This document shows positions 9,523 through 17,301 of a stretch of DNA of 64,000 bases, in pieces (positions within the stretch are counted from its first letter, which is position 1; the number at the start of each line of letters is the position of its first letter). The stretch is taken from contig NZ_JAPNKC010000001.1 of assembly GCF_026626705.1 (NCBI RefSeq), positions 8,016,001 to 8,080,000 on the forward strand. Reading direction: 5' to 3'. Below the pieces are notes generated by a model. It did not search any database, had not been told where the DNA came from, and saw only the letters and a program-made list of their open reading frames with translations. Made by a program: the position numbers and the translations under genes. Origin of the DNA: Pyxidicoccus sp. MSG2 (GTDB taxonomy: Bacteria; Myxococcota; Myxococcia; Myxococcales; Myxococcaceae).

Positions 9523-9576
9523 TCAGACGATGTTCACCCTCACCTCCAGGGGCATCACGTCCCAGACGTGCGGCGG
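9523..9576 (-). pseudogene. 3'-terminal scar of a third oxidoreductase paralogue
   Basis: Immediately after the TAG stop of the oxidoreductase at 9577, the same frame stays open for 17 codons. They read P-P-H-V-W-D-V-M-P-L-E-V-R-V-N-I-V and end in TGA at 9523-9525. P-H-V-W-D-V followed by x-x-L-E is the motif found near the C-terminus of both flanking paralogues (P-H-V-W-D-V-L-R-L-E in copy A, P-H-V-W-D-V-L-N-L-E in copy B). The intergenic DNA therefore looks like the remnant of another copy lost by recombination between tandem repeats. Alternatively it is a readthrough tail or a partial duplication. Confidence 0.6.
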
Positions 9577-12258
9577 CTACCTCATCCCCGGCGCGCGGGC
9601 CTTGAGCAGGGCCTCCAGCCCCTCGCGCACCTTGCGCAGCAGCTCCAGCAGGGCCGCCGCGCCGCCCGGGGTGCCGAGCGACGGGGCGAAGGGCATCGCG
9701 AGCGGCTCCAGGTTGAGCACATCCCAGACATGGGGCCTGCCCTCTGCGAAGAGCTTCGCGTCCAGCTCGCGCAGTGGCGCCAGTTCGGGCAACTCGTGCT
9801 GCTCGGGGTCCCAGATGCGGCAGTACTCGCCAATGGGCGTCATCCGGAACTCGGGCAGGCCGGCGAGCGGGCCCAGTTCGTCGCTCATTCCATCCGGGGC
9901 CGGGGGGCTCCCGTTCCGGCTGTGCACCTCATTGTGCGCGAGGTAGTGGTCGATGATGGCGTTGACGGCGTGGCGCGCGGACTCATTGGCCGACTCCATG
10001 GTGGTCATCCGCGTGAAGGTCTTCAGATACGTGCCGGCGAAGACGAGCTTGTTCCAGTGCACCGGGTAGCCCCCGTGCTCCGCCAGCCAGAGCCCCTCCA
10101 CCTGGATGAGCTTCGGCGGCGGTGGTGAGCGCAGTGGATCCCACGGCTCGGTGCCGGGCCGGCGGTCCCAGTCCCCGACGATGGGGATGAGGTAGGGCGC
10201 CAGGTTCGCCACGGGGCGCGCCTTGCCGGTGGCCTGGTCGCGCTTGAAGCGGATGTTCCGGTCCACGTGGTACCAGCGTGGCGAGGGCAGGGAGAAGTCG
10301 AACTGGGCCGAGTCGGGCAGCGGCACCTTGTGCAGCTCGGTGGCCTGCTTGATTTGACTCCACACCTCGTCGGCAATCTCGTGGTGTGAGCTGCGAGACG
10401 GACTCTTCTTCCCCTCTTCGCGCACGAACCAGTTGCCGATGTCCACGCTGAGCACCGCGCCGAAGCCGTCCCGGTCGAACGTGGGCGGTGTGGCCCAGTA
10501 CTGCTGGCTGTTGATGGCGGACAGGCCCCACGGCGCGTCGAGGAAGTAGAGGTAGCCCTCGGCGAGCCGGACGGAGGAGGGGAAGAAGAACTGGATGCCG
10601 GTGAGCGTCTGGAAGCGGTCCCAGGGCACATTCCCGGGGAACACGTTGGCCGGGCGTGGTTGCTCGGGCTCGGGCCCGCGCGGGTTGGGGGGAATCGTGG
10701 TGGTGAAGCCGCGCAGCCCCTGGATGACACCGATGGGCGGCAGGTTCCGCGTCACCGCCTCCGCGGTCGCCGCGTCGGTGGCGATGATGTGGTAGTCCAC
10801 CTTTTCGATGACAGCCGGGTAGCCGCCGCGCCTCAGGGGCGGGTTCGTCACCCGCGTGTCCTCCTCCTCCTGGGACTCTCCCTTGCGCTTCCAGAAGGGC
10901 GTGAGGCGGCCCGTCTCCGCTTCGAGCTCGAGGCGCGTCAGCGCGCCCGCGTGGAACTCCACCTTGAGGTAGTCCCGCAGGTAGCGGCGCCAGGGCCGCA
11001 GCCAGGCCAGGGTGGTGGGCCCGTTGAGGGTGCCGTCCGTCTTGGGCAGCGGCAGCACGTTGTTGAGGTAGAGCTGGACGAAGGTGTTCCCGTTGGTGCG
11101 CGCGTCGCCCCAGGCGCCGTCGAAGGCGGCGAGCACGCGCGGGGCGAACTGCATGTCGCGCTTGAAGGCGTCGCTGTACGTGTAGCGGCGCGTGTTCGCC
11201 TTCGGGTCGAAGCCCTCCAGGTACTCCCACCACGAAATCTTTTCGTAGTCGGCCTTCCGGCGCCCGGAGCAGGTGCTCATGTACCGCCAGATGCGCAGGG
11301 TGAACTGGAGGGTGTCGGTGGCGGGGTAGCCGGAGGACGCGAGGTCCTTCAACTCCTGGAGCATCTCCACGGGGCGGGTGGACGGAGCGCGGCGCAGGAA
11401 GCGGATGCGGCGGCCCTGGGCGGCGATGCCGTAGAAGCTGGAGGGGACGAGGTTGTCGAAGACGCGGCGGCCGGTGAGCTGGTTGTCGTTGTCGAGGATG
11501 GGGGTCTCGCACATCGTGGAGAAGAGGTGGCGGTAGTACGAGGGGAAGAAGCGGAAGCCGTGCTCGCCGGGCAGGAAGTGCACCAGCTCCAGCTGGAGTC
11601 CCTCCCTGTCCTCCAGCGGCATTGGTGGCGTGACGAGGCACTGCCCGAGCTCCTGGACCTCGGGCTCCTCTAGGATGACGACCCGCGCAGGCTCGAGCTT
11701 CGTGTCCCAGCCGTTGGTGGCGGTCAGGAACCGGTGCAGCGCGTCCGCGTTGCGCCGGCGCCGCTTCCGGATTGCGTCGTTCCTGCCCGGGGGGACGCGG
11801 AGGTGGAGCACGCCCTGTGTCTCCCCGCGCGTGAAGAAGCCGCACCGGTTCAGGAAGTGGTGGAGGTCGTCCACGGCCTCTTCGGGGACCTCGCCCATCC
11901 GCCCGCCCGGCTCGAAGTTCTCCGGGTACTTGAGGAAGAAGCGGCCCTCGGGGCTCCGCGTGTCCTCGTCGGTCCCCAGGAAGTTCCCCGCCGCGCCCCG
12001 CTCCGCGCGCATGAACTGCGTCCGCGCCAGGCCGCCCACGGCCATCCTGCGATTCAGGGGATGGGGCGCCCCTTCGAGCCGCCCCGCCTCGTCGCACTCC
12101 TGGGCGGGCTCGATGACGCGCACCCGGAAGCCGCGGATGGCCAGCTCGTGTGCCGCCGTCAGCCCGGCGATGCCGGCGCCATAGATGTGGACGCGGGCCA
12201 GGCTCTTGCTGATGGGCTGGTCGGGTGCACGCTCGTGCTCATCAATCTCTGGAGCCAT
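9577..12258 (-). CDS. Large FAD-dependent oxidoreductase, hydroxysqualene dehydroxylase/phytoene desaturase-like (copy B)
   Basis: An 893-residue paralogue of the 6824-9505 protein. It has the same N-terminal G-A-G-I-A-G at residues 27-32, the same E-H-G-F-R-F-F-P-S-Y-Y-R-H-L motif, and long identical blocks such as A-F-D-G-x-W-G-D-A-R-T-N-G-N-T and L-P-L-P-K-T-D-G-T-L-N-G-P-T-T. The two differ mainly after the Rossmann fold (about residues 60-200) and at the C-terminus. The start at 12258 has GAGGTGA upstream at good spacing; a longer frame to 12366 exists but has no comparable site and would overlap the SCP2-like gene much further. The start lies 17 bases inside the preceding gene's end, so translation is probably coupled. 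FAD-linked dehydrogenation or hydroxylation of a lipid is inferred; the substrate is unknown. Confidence 0.75.
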   Translation of the reverse strand: MAPEIDEHERAPDQPISKSLARVHIYGAGIAGLTAAHELAIRGFRVRVIEPAQECDEAGRLEGAPHPLNRRMAVGGLARTQFMRAERGAAGNFLGTDEDTRSPEGRFFLKYPENFEPGGRMGEVPEEAVDDLHHFLNRCGFFTRGETQGVLHLRVPPGRNDAIRKRRRRNADALHRFLTATNGWDTKLEPARVVILEEPEVQELGQCLVTPPMPLEDREGLQLELVHFLPGEHGFRFFPSYYRHLFSTMCETPILDNDNQLTGRRVFDNLVPSSFYGIAAQGRRIRFLRRAPSTRPVEMLQELKDLASSGYPATDTLQFTLRIWRYMSTCSGRRKADYEKISWWEYLEGFDPKANTRRYTYSDAFKRDMQFAPRVLAAFDGAWGDARTNGNTFVQLYLNNVLPLPKTDGTLNGPTTLAWLRPWRRYLRDYLKVEFHAGALTRLELEAETGRLTPFWKRKGESQEEEDTRVTNPPLRRGGYPAVIEKVDYHIIATDAATAEAVTRNLPPIGVIQGLRGFTTTIPPNPRGPEPEQPRPANVFPGNVPWDRFQTLTGIQFFFPSSVRLAEGYLYFLDAPWGLSAINSQQYWATPPTFDRDGFGAVLSVDIGNWFVREEGKKSPSRSSHHEIADEVWSQIKQATELHKVPLPDSAQFDFSLPSPRWYHVDRNIRFKRDQATGKARPVANLAPYLIPIVGDWDRRPGTEPWDPLRSPPPPKLIQVEGLWLAEHGGYPVHWNKLVFAGTYLKTFTRMTTMESANESARHAVNAIIDHYLAHNEVHSRNGSPPAPDGMSDELGPLAGLPEFRMTPIGEYCRIWDPEQHELPELAPLRELDAKLFAEGRPHVWDVLNLEPLAMPFAPSLGTPGGAAALLELLRKVREGLEALLKARAPGMR

Positions 12259-12715
12259 GTGAGTCACCTCGCGGTGGGGGACCTGAAGGAGCGCCCTCGC
12301 GGCACACCGCGCGCAGCCGCGCGAGCAGCGAGGGGAACGAGGGGCAGCGCGCCGCCCCGTGGACATAGGTGACGAGCCCCTCGTGGAGCGCCATCAACGA
12401 GGCGAGCGGGCCCACCACCTCCAGGGCGTCGGTGAGCACGGCCCGGGTGAGCGACAGCCGCGCGTCCAGCACGTCCGCGAGCACGCCCCGGCCCGTCACC
12501 AGCAGGGCCTGCGCCGTCGGTCCGGTGGCCTCCACCCGCGCGCTGCCCGGCGCGAAGCCGAGGAAGAATCGCTCCGCCCCCACGCACACCTCCACCGTGT
12601 GCCCCTGGAGCTGCTCGCACATGAGGGCGTGCTGTGCCGGCTGCTCGCGCGCGAGCGCCAGGAAGGACTCGGTCAGCAGCCTCCCCACCGGTCCCTCAGT
12701 CCCGGATGAGCTCAT
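12242..12715 (-). CDS. SCP2-like lipid-binding domain protein
   Basis: A 157-residue protein resembling the sterol carrier protein 2 fold. A helical start is followed by alternating strands (V-E-V-C-V-G, R-F-F-L-G-F, A-R-V-E-A-T-G), then a segment A-L-L-V-T-G-R-G-V-L-A-D-V-L-D-A that matches the way SCP2 domains enter the helix before the last strands. There is no signal peptide, so it should be cytoplasmic. It overlaps the preceding CrtC-like gene by 20 bases and the following oxidoreductase by 17, placing it firmly within the operon. SCP2 domains bind hydrophobic lipids, so it may present the isoprenoid intermediate to the oxidoreductases. The assignment is by pattern only; no catalytic motif is visible. 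Confidence 0.55.
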   Translation of the reverse strand: MSSSGTEGPVGRLLTESFLALAREQPAQHALMCEQLQGHTVEVCVGAERFFLGFAPGSARVEATGPTAQALLVTGRGVLADVLDARLSLTRAVLTDALEVVGPLASLMALHEGLVTYVHGAARCPSFPSLLARLRAVCREGAPSGPPPRGDSHGSRD

Positions 12716-13763
12716 GGACACCGGTCGCCTCCAGCTCGAAGGGTTCTCCGCCAATGCACCCGCGCGACACGACGCGGCCGCTGAGCTCGTTGAGCACGGA
12801 CACCGTGCGGGGCTCGTGCTCGCCCGGGGTGATGACCTGGGCCAGCTCCTCCGCGGCGAACTGGAGGTGGAAGGTGTCGCCGCCGGAGGCCACCGACAGC
12901 TCCGTGCCCGCGGGCAGGTCGCACGCAAGGCCGGGGGAGAGCAGCGCCATCTCCGGGGGCACCATGAGGCGCCGCGCCGGCTGGAAGTGGCCGTGGTGGA
13001 GGACGCGGATGTCCCTGTCCCGGAAGGTGCGCACCGCGCCGCCGCTCCTCCAGAGGAAGAGGGACTGGTAGCGCACGCTCGTCCTGCGCCGGTCCGTCAT
13101 CCGGGCGAAGACGGCGCTCCACGGGTGGGCGGCGTCGGCCGGCAGCGCATGCGCCCACTCCCAGGAGAAGTCCCCACCCCAGCGGAAGTGGCCCCAGTTG
13201 TGGTCGTGGTACGCGGGCGCTCCGTCCAGATGGTGCGTCCGGTCTCCGAGGGTGACGGTGCCCCGCGCCTCCAGCCGGGGGACGACGACCCACGAGAGGT
13301 GCTCCCCCGGGGCGAGCGGGTGGTTGGTGAAGAGGAGCGGCCGCATGGTGGGGACCAGCTCCAGCTCGGCGGACAGGGCGTGCTCGCGCAGGCAGACGGC
13401 GAGCAGGTAGCGGCCCTGCTCGAAGCGAAGGGTGCTGGCGCCGAAGCGCGCGTCGATGCGGCCGGGGAGGACGTGCACTTCGGACTCGGGGAAGCGCTCC
13501 ATGCCGCCCTCCCACGCGTCGCCCCGGACGAGCACGGTGAGGCGTGCCACCTCCGCGCGCCGCGGGTCCGCGGCCCACGGGTCGTCCTGGAGACTGAAGT
13601 TGACGAGCAGGTGCGCCGCACCGGCATTCACCAGGAAGTACTGCCACTCCTTGTGCCCGCCGCGCCCGCCGAGCCGCGCGGGCGAGCGCCGGAAGTAGTC
13701 GAGCCGGGGCAGCAGCTCCGCGAGCCCTGTCAGCAGCCCGCCATGTGGGTCCTGGCGCTGCAT
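12696..13763 (-). CDS. CrtC/AttH lipocalin-like hydratase family protein
   Basis: A 355-residue beta-rich protein. The motif A-Y-H-D-H-N-W-G-H-F-R-W around residues 187-198, followed by W-E-W-A-H, is typical of the CrtC-like family (carotenoid 1,2-hydratases and relatives; some fungal Diels-Alderases use the same two-lipocalin fold). The N-terminal region has the matching pattern of W-x-Y-F and V-N-F-S-L-Q-D strands, and no signal peptide is seen. In phototrophs CrtC adds water to the terminal double bond of an acyclic carotenoid. Here no phytoene synthase or lycopene gene is present in the operon, so the substrate may be another polyprenyl compound. The start codon is two bases from the stop of the gene upstream. 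Confidence 0.6.
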   Translation of the reverse strand: MQRQDPHGGLLTGLAELLPRLDYFRRSPARLGGRGGHKEWQYFLVNAGAAHLLVNFSLQDDPWAADPRRAEVARLTVLVRGDAWEGGMERFPESEVHVLPGRIDARFGASTLRFEQGRYLLAVCLREHALSAELELVPTMRPLLFTNHPLAPGEHLSWVVVPRLEARGTVTLGDRTHHLDGAPAYHDHNWGHFRWGGDFSWEWAHALPADAAHPWSAVFARMTDRRRTSVRYQSLFLWRSGGAVRTFRDRDIRVLHHGHFQPARRLMVPPEMALLSPGLACDLPAGTELSVASGGDTFHLQFAAEELAQVITPGEHEPRTVSVLNELSGRVVSRGCIGGEPFELEATGVHELIRD

Positions 13764-13765
13764 GG

Positions 13766-14095
13766 TCAGCGCAGCAGCTCCCGGAGCCTGGGCACCGGAG
13801 CGGCCGGCACCTCCGCGCGCACGGCGCCGGTGGACGCGGCCCGGGGCCCCGCATCGCAGATGGGCGTGAGCGCGGAGCGCAGGTGTCCGCGGAACGCGAT
13901 GAGCCCGAGCACGAGGTACAGGAAGCGCTCCTCGTGGACGTCCCGTCCCACCTCGGGCTCCGGGCGTTCGGGGGGCGCGCCCGGTGGGGGCAGCAGGGGG
14001 TCCAACCGCCGCAGGGCGGAGACGAGCCCCAGCAGCAGGAGCACGGGCAGGTTCTCGTCGCAGTAGTCGTCACGGACTTCATCGAGGCTCGCCAT
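13766..14095 (-). CDS. Small protein of unknown function in the isoprenoid operon
   Basis: A 109-residue protein I do not recognise. It begins M-A-S-L-D-E-V-R-D-D-Y, continues with a hydrophobic helix (L-P-V-L-L-L-L-G-L-V-S-A-L), a Pro-rich linker, and a second hydrophobic helix (F-L-Y-L-V-L-G-L-I-A-F). The tail is Pro/Arg-rich. The two apolar helices could be membrane-associated or form a hairpin. The start at 14095 lies 17 bases inside the end of the preceding gene and the stop is two bases before the CrtC-like start, so it is translated as part of the operon. Conservation of the D-D-Y and the helices would show whether it is a partner subunit. Confidence 0.6.
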   Translation of the reverse strand: MASLDEVRDDYCDENLPVLLLLGLVSALRRLDPLLPPPGAPPERPEPEVGRDVHEERFLYLVLGLIAFRGHLRSALTPICDAGPRAASTGAVRAEVPAAPVPRLRELLR

Positions 14096-14621
14096 CCCGG
14101 GGCTCACCTCCAGGGGGAATGGGGGACTCGGGCCGTGCCGCGGCGAGGTTGGGGGACTCCGCGCTCCGCAGCAGCGCGTCCAGCCAGGCCGAGGGCAGGA
14201 CGGTGTTCGGGTCCTCCTCCAGCATGTCCAGCCCGAGCGCCCCCCACAGCTCGCTGGCATGGCGGATGAGCGGAGACGCGGCGAGCGCGGTGGCCTGGCC
14301 GCGTCCCTCCGGCGTGGCCGCGAAGCGCCGTCCCTCGGCCACCAGCGCGGAGAAGGCCGCTTGTGCCGCGACGGGGTGCTGGAGCAGCAGCAGCCGCGCC
14401 CGGTGCAGGAGCGCGACGACCTCGCCCGCGTGCGGAGGCGCCCCGGCGTCATTGGCCGGCGGCGGCATGGGCTCCGTCTCCGCCCCCGGGGCGAGCGCAC
14501 CCTGGAGGACCAGTCGGTGGATGCGATGCAGCTCCTCCCAGATGAAGGAGCGCATCCGGAGCGGGTCCAGCGCGTTGGGCGGCGTCGGTGTGCCCAGCAG
14601 CAATCGCAGCAGCTCGTCCAT
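14079..14621 (-). CDS. Unknown helical protein in the isoprenoid operon
   Basis: A 180-residue, Ala/Leu-rich, predicted all-helical protein with no signal peptide and no motif I recognise. The N-terminus M-D-E-L-L-R-L-L-L-G-T-P is a good amphipathic start. The middle contains E-V-V-A-L-L-H-R-A-R-L-L-L-L-Q-H-P, and the C-terminus is Pro-rich. The frame stays open upstream, but the start at 14621 leaves only 13 bases to the stop of the polyprenyl synthase gene. The gene overlaps the next one by 17 bases. Its position directly after the synthase suggests a role in the same pathway, perhaps as a scaffold or accessory factor; nothing in the sequence proves it. Confidence 0.6.
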   Translation of the reverse strand: MDELLRLLLGTPTPPNALDPLRMRSFIWEELHRIHRLVLQGALAPGAETEPMPPPANDAGAPPHAGEVVALLHRARLLLLQHPVAAQAAFSALVAEGRRFAATPEGRGQATALAASPLIRHASELWGALGLDMLEEDPNTVLPSAWLDALLRSAESPNLAAARPESPIPPGGEPRDGEPR

Positions 14622-14634
14622 GCGTCCCCCCACG

Positions 14635-15810
14635 TCACCGGATGCGCGCCAGCACGTAGGCCACCAGTGAGTCGAGCAACCGGCGGTGCACGGAGTCGGG
14701 CAGCCACTCGCGACAGGCCGCCAGTCTCCGCTCCGCGTCCTCCGCCCATTGGCGGGCCACACCCTGGGCATGCTCCAGGCTGCCCTGGCGCTCGATGAGG
14801 GACAGCAGCAGGCGCACGTCGGCCTCCGTCTTCACCGGGCCCCGGGCGTCATGGGCGCGCAGGGCCTCGCGCAGCCGGGCCTCGCCGTGGGGCGTCACCG
14901 CCCCTTCCTCCACCAGCCGCGAGAGCATCACTGCGAGCGCGGCGCCCGGGCCTTCCGCTGAAGCATCCCCCGGCTCGTCCGGGCGGGGCAGGCGGAGGAT
15001 GCGCGCCACCTCCTGACGCTCCGTCTCGGAGGCGCCGCGCAGCATGTGCAGCAGCATCAGCGTGCGCTTGCCCTCCCAGAGGTCCCCGGCGATTTCCTTG
15101 CCGTAGTCAGACTCCTGGCCGCGCAGGTTGAGGACGTCGTCCTGAATCTGGAAGGCGATGCCGAGCGAGCGCGCGAAGGCCGCGAGCGCGTCGATGTGCT
15201 CTTGCGGCGCCCGGGCGGTGATGGCGCCCACGGTGACGGGGGTGATGAAGCTGTACCAGGCCGTCTTCTGCTCCACCATCCGGACGTAGTCGTCATCCGT
15301 GACGTCGAGCACGCCGTGGCGAATCCACTCCAGCTCCAGCGCCTGTCCCTCCACCGACTCGCGCGTCATCCGCGCCACCGCCTGGAGGATGCGCAGGGCC
15401 GGCCCCAGCCCGAGCACCGCCACGTTGTCGAGCAGCGGCTGCAGCGCGAGGGCCAGCATGGCGTCCCCCACGTTGACGGCGATGGGCAGCCCATGCGTGC
15501 GGTGGAGGGTGGGGCCGCCGCGACGCATGAGCGAGCCATCCTCGATGTCGTCGTGGATGAGGAAGGCGTTGTGGAACAACTCCAGCACCGCCGCCGAGCG
15601 CACCACCGCGTCCAGCTTCCCGCCCAGGGCGCGGCAGGAGGCGATGCACAGCGCCGGCCTCAGCCCCTTGGCCTCACGCAGCGGGTAGTCGAGCATCAGC
15701 GCGTAGAGCGGAGACGCCTCGCGCTGCTCGGCGGGGATGATGCGCTGGATTTCCTGGAGGGCGAGGACGCGGCAGTCCTCGAGGTAGCCCAGCAGTTCCG
15801 CCGAACCCAT
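14635..15810 (-). CDS. Polyprenyl diphosphate synthase (trans-isoprenyl, GGPP/FPP type)
   Basis: A 391-residue class I trans-isoprenyl diphosphate synthase that joins isopentenyl diphosphate units to an allylic primer. The first Asp-rich motif D-D-I-E-D is at 87-91, followed by G-S-L-M-R-R-G. The second, D-D-V-L-N, is at 224-228, preceded by F-Q-I-Q and followed by G-K-E-I-A-G-D-L-W-E-G-K-R-T. K-G-L-R-P (48-52) supplies the IPP-binding residues. The residues before the first motif are A-F-L-I-H (82-86), with Phe at -4 and Ala at -5; chain length cannot be fixed from this alone. It is ~60 residues longer than usual, mostly at the C-terminus. It has GGAG before the start and opens the seven-gene minus-strand operon that runs to 6824. 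Confidence 0.85.
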   Translation of the reverse strand: MGSAELLGYLEDCRVLALQEIQRIIPAEQREASPLYALMLDYPLREAKGLRPALCIASCRALGGKLDAVVRSAAVLELFHNAFLIHDDIEDGSLMRRGGPTLHRTHGLPIAVNVGDAMLALALQPLLDNVAVLGLGPALRILQAVARMTRESVEGQALELEWIRHGVLDVTDDDYVRMVEQKTAWYSFITPVTVGAITARAPQEHIDALAAFARSLGIAFQIQDDVLNLRGQESDYGKEIAGDLWEGKRTLMLLHMLRGASETERQEVARILRLPRPDEPGDASAEGPGAALAVMLSRLVEEGAVTPHGEARLREALRAHDARGPVKTEADVRLLLSLIERQGSLEHAQGVARQWAEDAERRLAACREWLPDSVHRRLLDSLVAYVLARIR

Positions 15811-16005
15811 GAGCCCATCTCCCTGCTCGTTTCGAGGGAGGCGGAGGGTGACACCTTGTCTCGCGGCGCGGAGCAGTCCCCCGGTATGGAGGGCTGTCTG
15901 GAATTGCGCAGGACGTAAGGGGTTGAGATGGGTCGGGGGGACTATGGGGCAGGGGGCAGTCCCGGCTAGGCTCTGCCGCGCCTCCTTCCGGACCCTTCTT
16001 CATCC

Positions 16006-17175
16006 ATGAGCGCCTCCCCGCACCCCTCCTCGCAGTACCGTCCCGACCTGGACTGGATTCGTTTCATCGCCATCATCCTGGTCCACGTCCACCATGTGGG
16101 GCTCATCTTCGGCCCCTTCAAGTGGATTGTGAAAAGCCCCATCCCGCTTCCGGAGCTGCGGGGCGCCATCCTCGCGGGAGGGACGGTGCGGCTGCCGCTG
16201 CTGCTGCTCATCTCCGGCGTGGCCACCGCCTACGCGTTCCGCCAGCGCTCCGTGAAGGGACTGCTGGGAGACCGCGCGAAGCGGCTTCTGATTCCGCTGC
16301 TGTTCGGCATCTTCTTCATCACCCCGCCGCAGATCTACATCGAGCGGCTCATCCAGGGCCGCTTCAGCGGCAGCTACCTGGAGTTCTGGCCGAGCGTCCT
16401 CAACTTCGTCCCGTGGCCCAGGGGCAGCCTGAGCTGGCACCACCTGTGGCTGCTCTGCTACCTGTTCCTCTACAACGTCCTGATGCTGCCGCTGTACGCG
16501 TGGCTGCGCACCCCGAGCGCCGAGCGCTTCTGCACCCGGTTCGAGGCGTGGGTGACGCGCGGGGTGAATGTGTGGCTGCTGTTCCTGCCGGTCGCCGCCA
16601 TCCGCGTCATCTTCGACGGCTACCCGGCGAACATGGCGCTCATCAATGACTACTGGCTGTTCAGCTACCTGCTGTACTTCTTCATCCTCGGCAACTTCCT
16701 GGGGCGCAGCCCGCGCTTCTGGGAGCACGTGGTGGAGAAGCGCAAGCCGATGGCGGTGGTGTCGGCCGTCACCTTCGGCGCCTACTGGGCGCTCCCCCGG
16801 TTCTCGCTCGTGCCGGACGCGCTGCTGCTCTCCCTGGCCGGGTGGAGCTTCATGCTGGCGGCGCTCGGGTGGGCGCGCGCGCTCGTCACCACGACGACGC
16901 CGTGGCTGAAGTACGCCCGCGACAGGGCCTTCCCGTTCTACATCCTCCACGAGATGGTGCTGGTGGTGATGGCCTACCCGCTGCTGAAGCTGCCGCTGGG
17001 CGGGTGGTCGCTCTTCATCCTGCTGACAGTCACGTCGATTCTGGGGACGTGGGTGCTGACGGAGGTCTTCTTCCAGGTGCCCTTCCTGCGGCCCCTGGTC
17101 GGCCTGAAGTTCCGCCGCACGCCGCCCCAGGTGGTCGTGGAGCCCCAGGCCACCGCGAGCCCGCCCGCCGTCTGA
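16006..17175 (+). CDS. Acyltransferase family 3 integral membrane protein
   Basis: A 389-residue membrane protein of the acyltransferase_3 (PF01757) type. The N-terminus has the family's opening signature D-L-D-W-I-R-F-I-A-I (about 14-23) running into a first membrane helix ending H-V-H-H. About ten hydrophobic segments follow, and F-Y-I-L-H-E near the C-terminus is the conserved late motif. Family members transfer acyl groups such as acetyl or succinyl to sugars or lipids at the inner membrane. It diverges from the isoprenoid operon across a 195-base region (15811-16005), so it could be co-regulated with that pathway, possibly acylating the product. This link is inference only. Confidence 0.8.
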   Translation: MSASPHPSSQYRPDLDWIRFIAIILVHVHHVGLIFGPFKWIVKSPIPLPELRGAILAGGTVRLPLLLLISGVATAYAFRQRSVKGLLGDRAKRLLIPLLFGIFFITPPQIYIERLIQGRFSGSYLEFWPSVLNFVPWPRGSLSWHHLWLLCYLFLYNVLMLPLYAWLRTPSAERFCTRFEAWVTRGVNVWLLFLPVAAIRVIFDGYPANMALINDYWLFSYLLYFFILGNFLGRSPRFWEHVVEKRKPMAVVSAVTFGAYWALPRFSLVPDALLLSLAGWSFMLAALGWARALVTTTTPWLKYARDRAFPFYILHEMVLVVMAYPLLKLPLGGWSLFILLTVTSILGTWVLTEVFFQVPFLRPLVGLKFRRTPPQVVVEPQATASPPAV

Positions 17176-17187
17176 CGGCCGTCCACC

Positions 17188-17220
17188 GGAGGGAGCCGCC
17201 AGTCCGTGCGGCTCACCTCC
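17188..17220. terminator. First of two related hairpins after the acyltransferase gene
   Basis: An inverted repeat with arms GGAGG...AGCCGC (17188-17199) and GCGGCT...CCTCC (17208-17220), 13 bases after the plus-strand stop. The left arm and loop begin with the same bases as the second hairpin at 17261-17290. There is no T-run. Confidence 0.45.
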
Positions 17221-17260
17221 GCTGCTGCGCGCCTTGCCCGAGAGGGTGGGGCGTACGTCG

Positions 17261-17290
17261 GGAGGAGCCGCCAGTCCTGGCGGCCCCTCC
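17261..17290. terminator. Second hairpin between acyltransferase and htpG
   Basis: A strong 30-base hairpin: GGAGG pairs with CCTCC and GCCGCCA with TGGCGGC, with one A-C mismatch between them and a GTCC loop. It lies 11 bases past the htpG stop and serves convergent genes. No T-tract follows on either strand. Confidence 0.55.
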
Positions 17291-17301
17291 TCACCCGTGC
17301 T

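Noticed and set aside
6287..9946. A ~1200-codon plus-strand frame across the oxidoreductase copies
   Set aside because: It mirrors the conserved oxidoreductase coding on the other strand and shows no domain pattern of its own.
15850..15860. Inverted repeat GACACCTTGTC between the synthase and acyltransferase genes
   Set aside because: Only four matching bases per arm. It does not fit a known carotenoid-regulator operator and could be chance.
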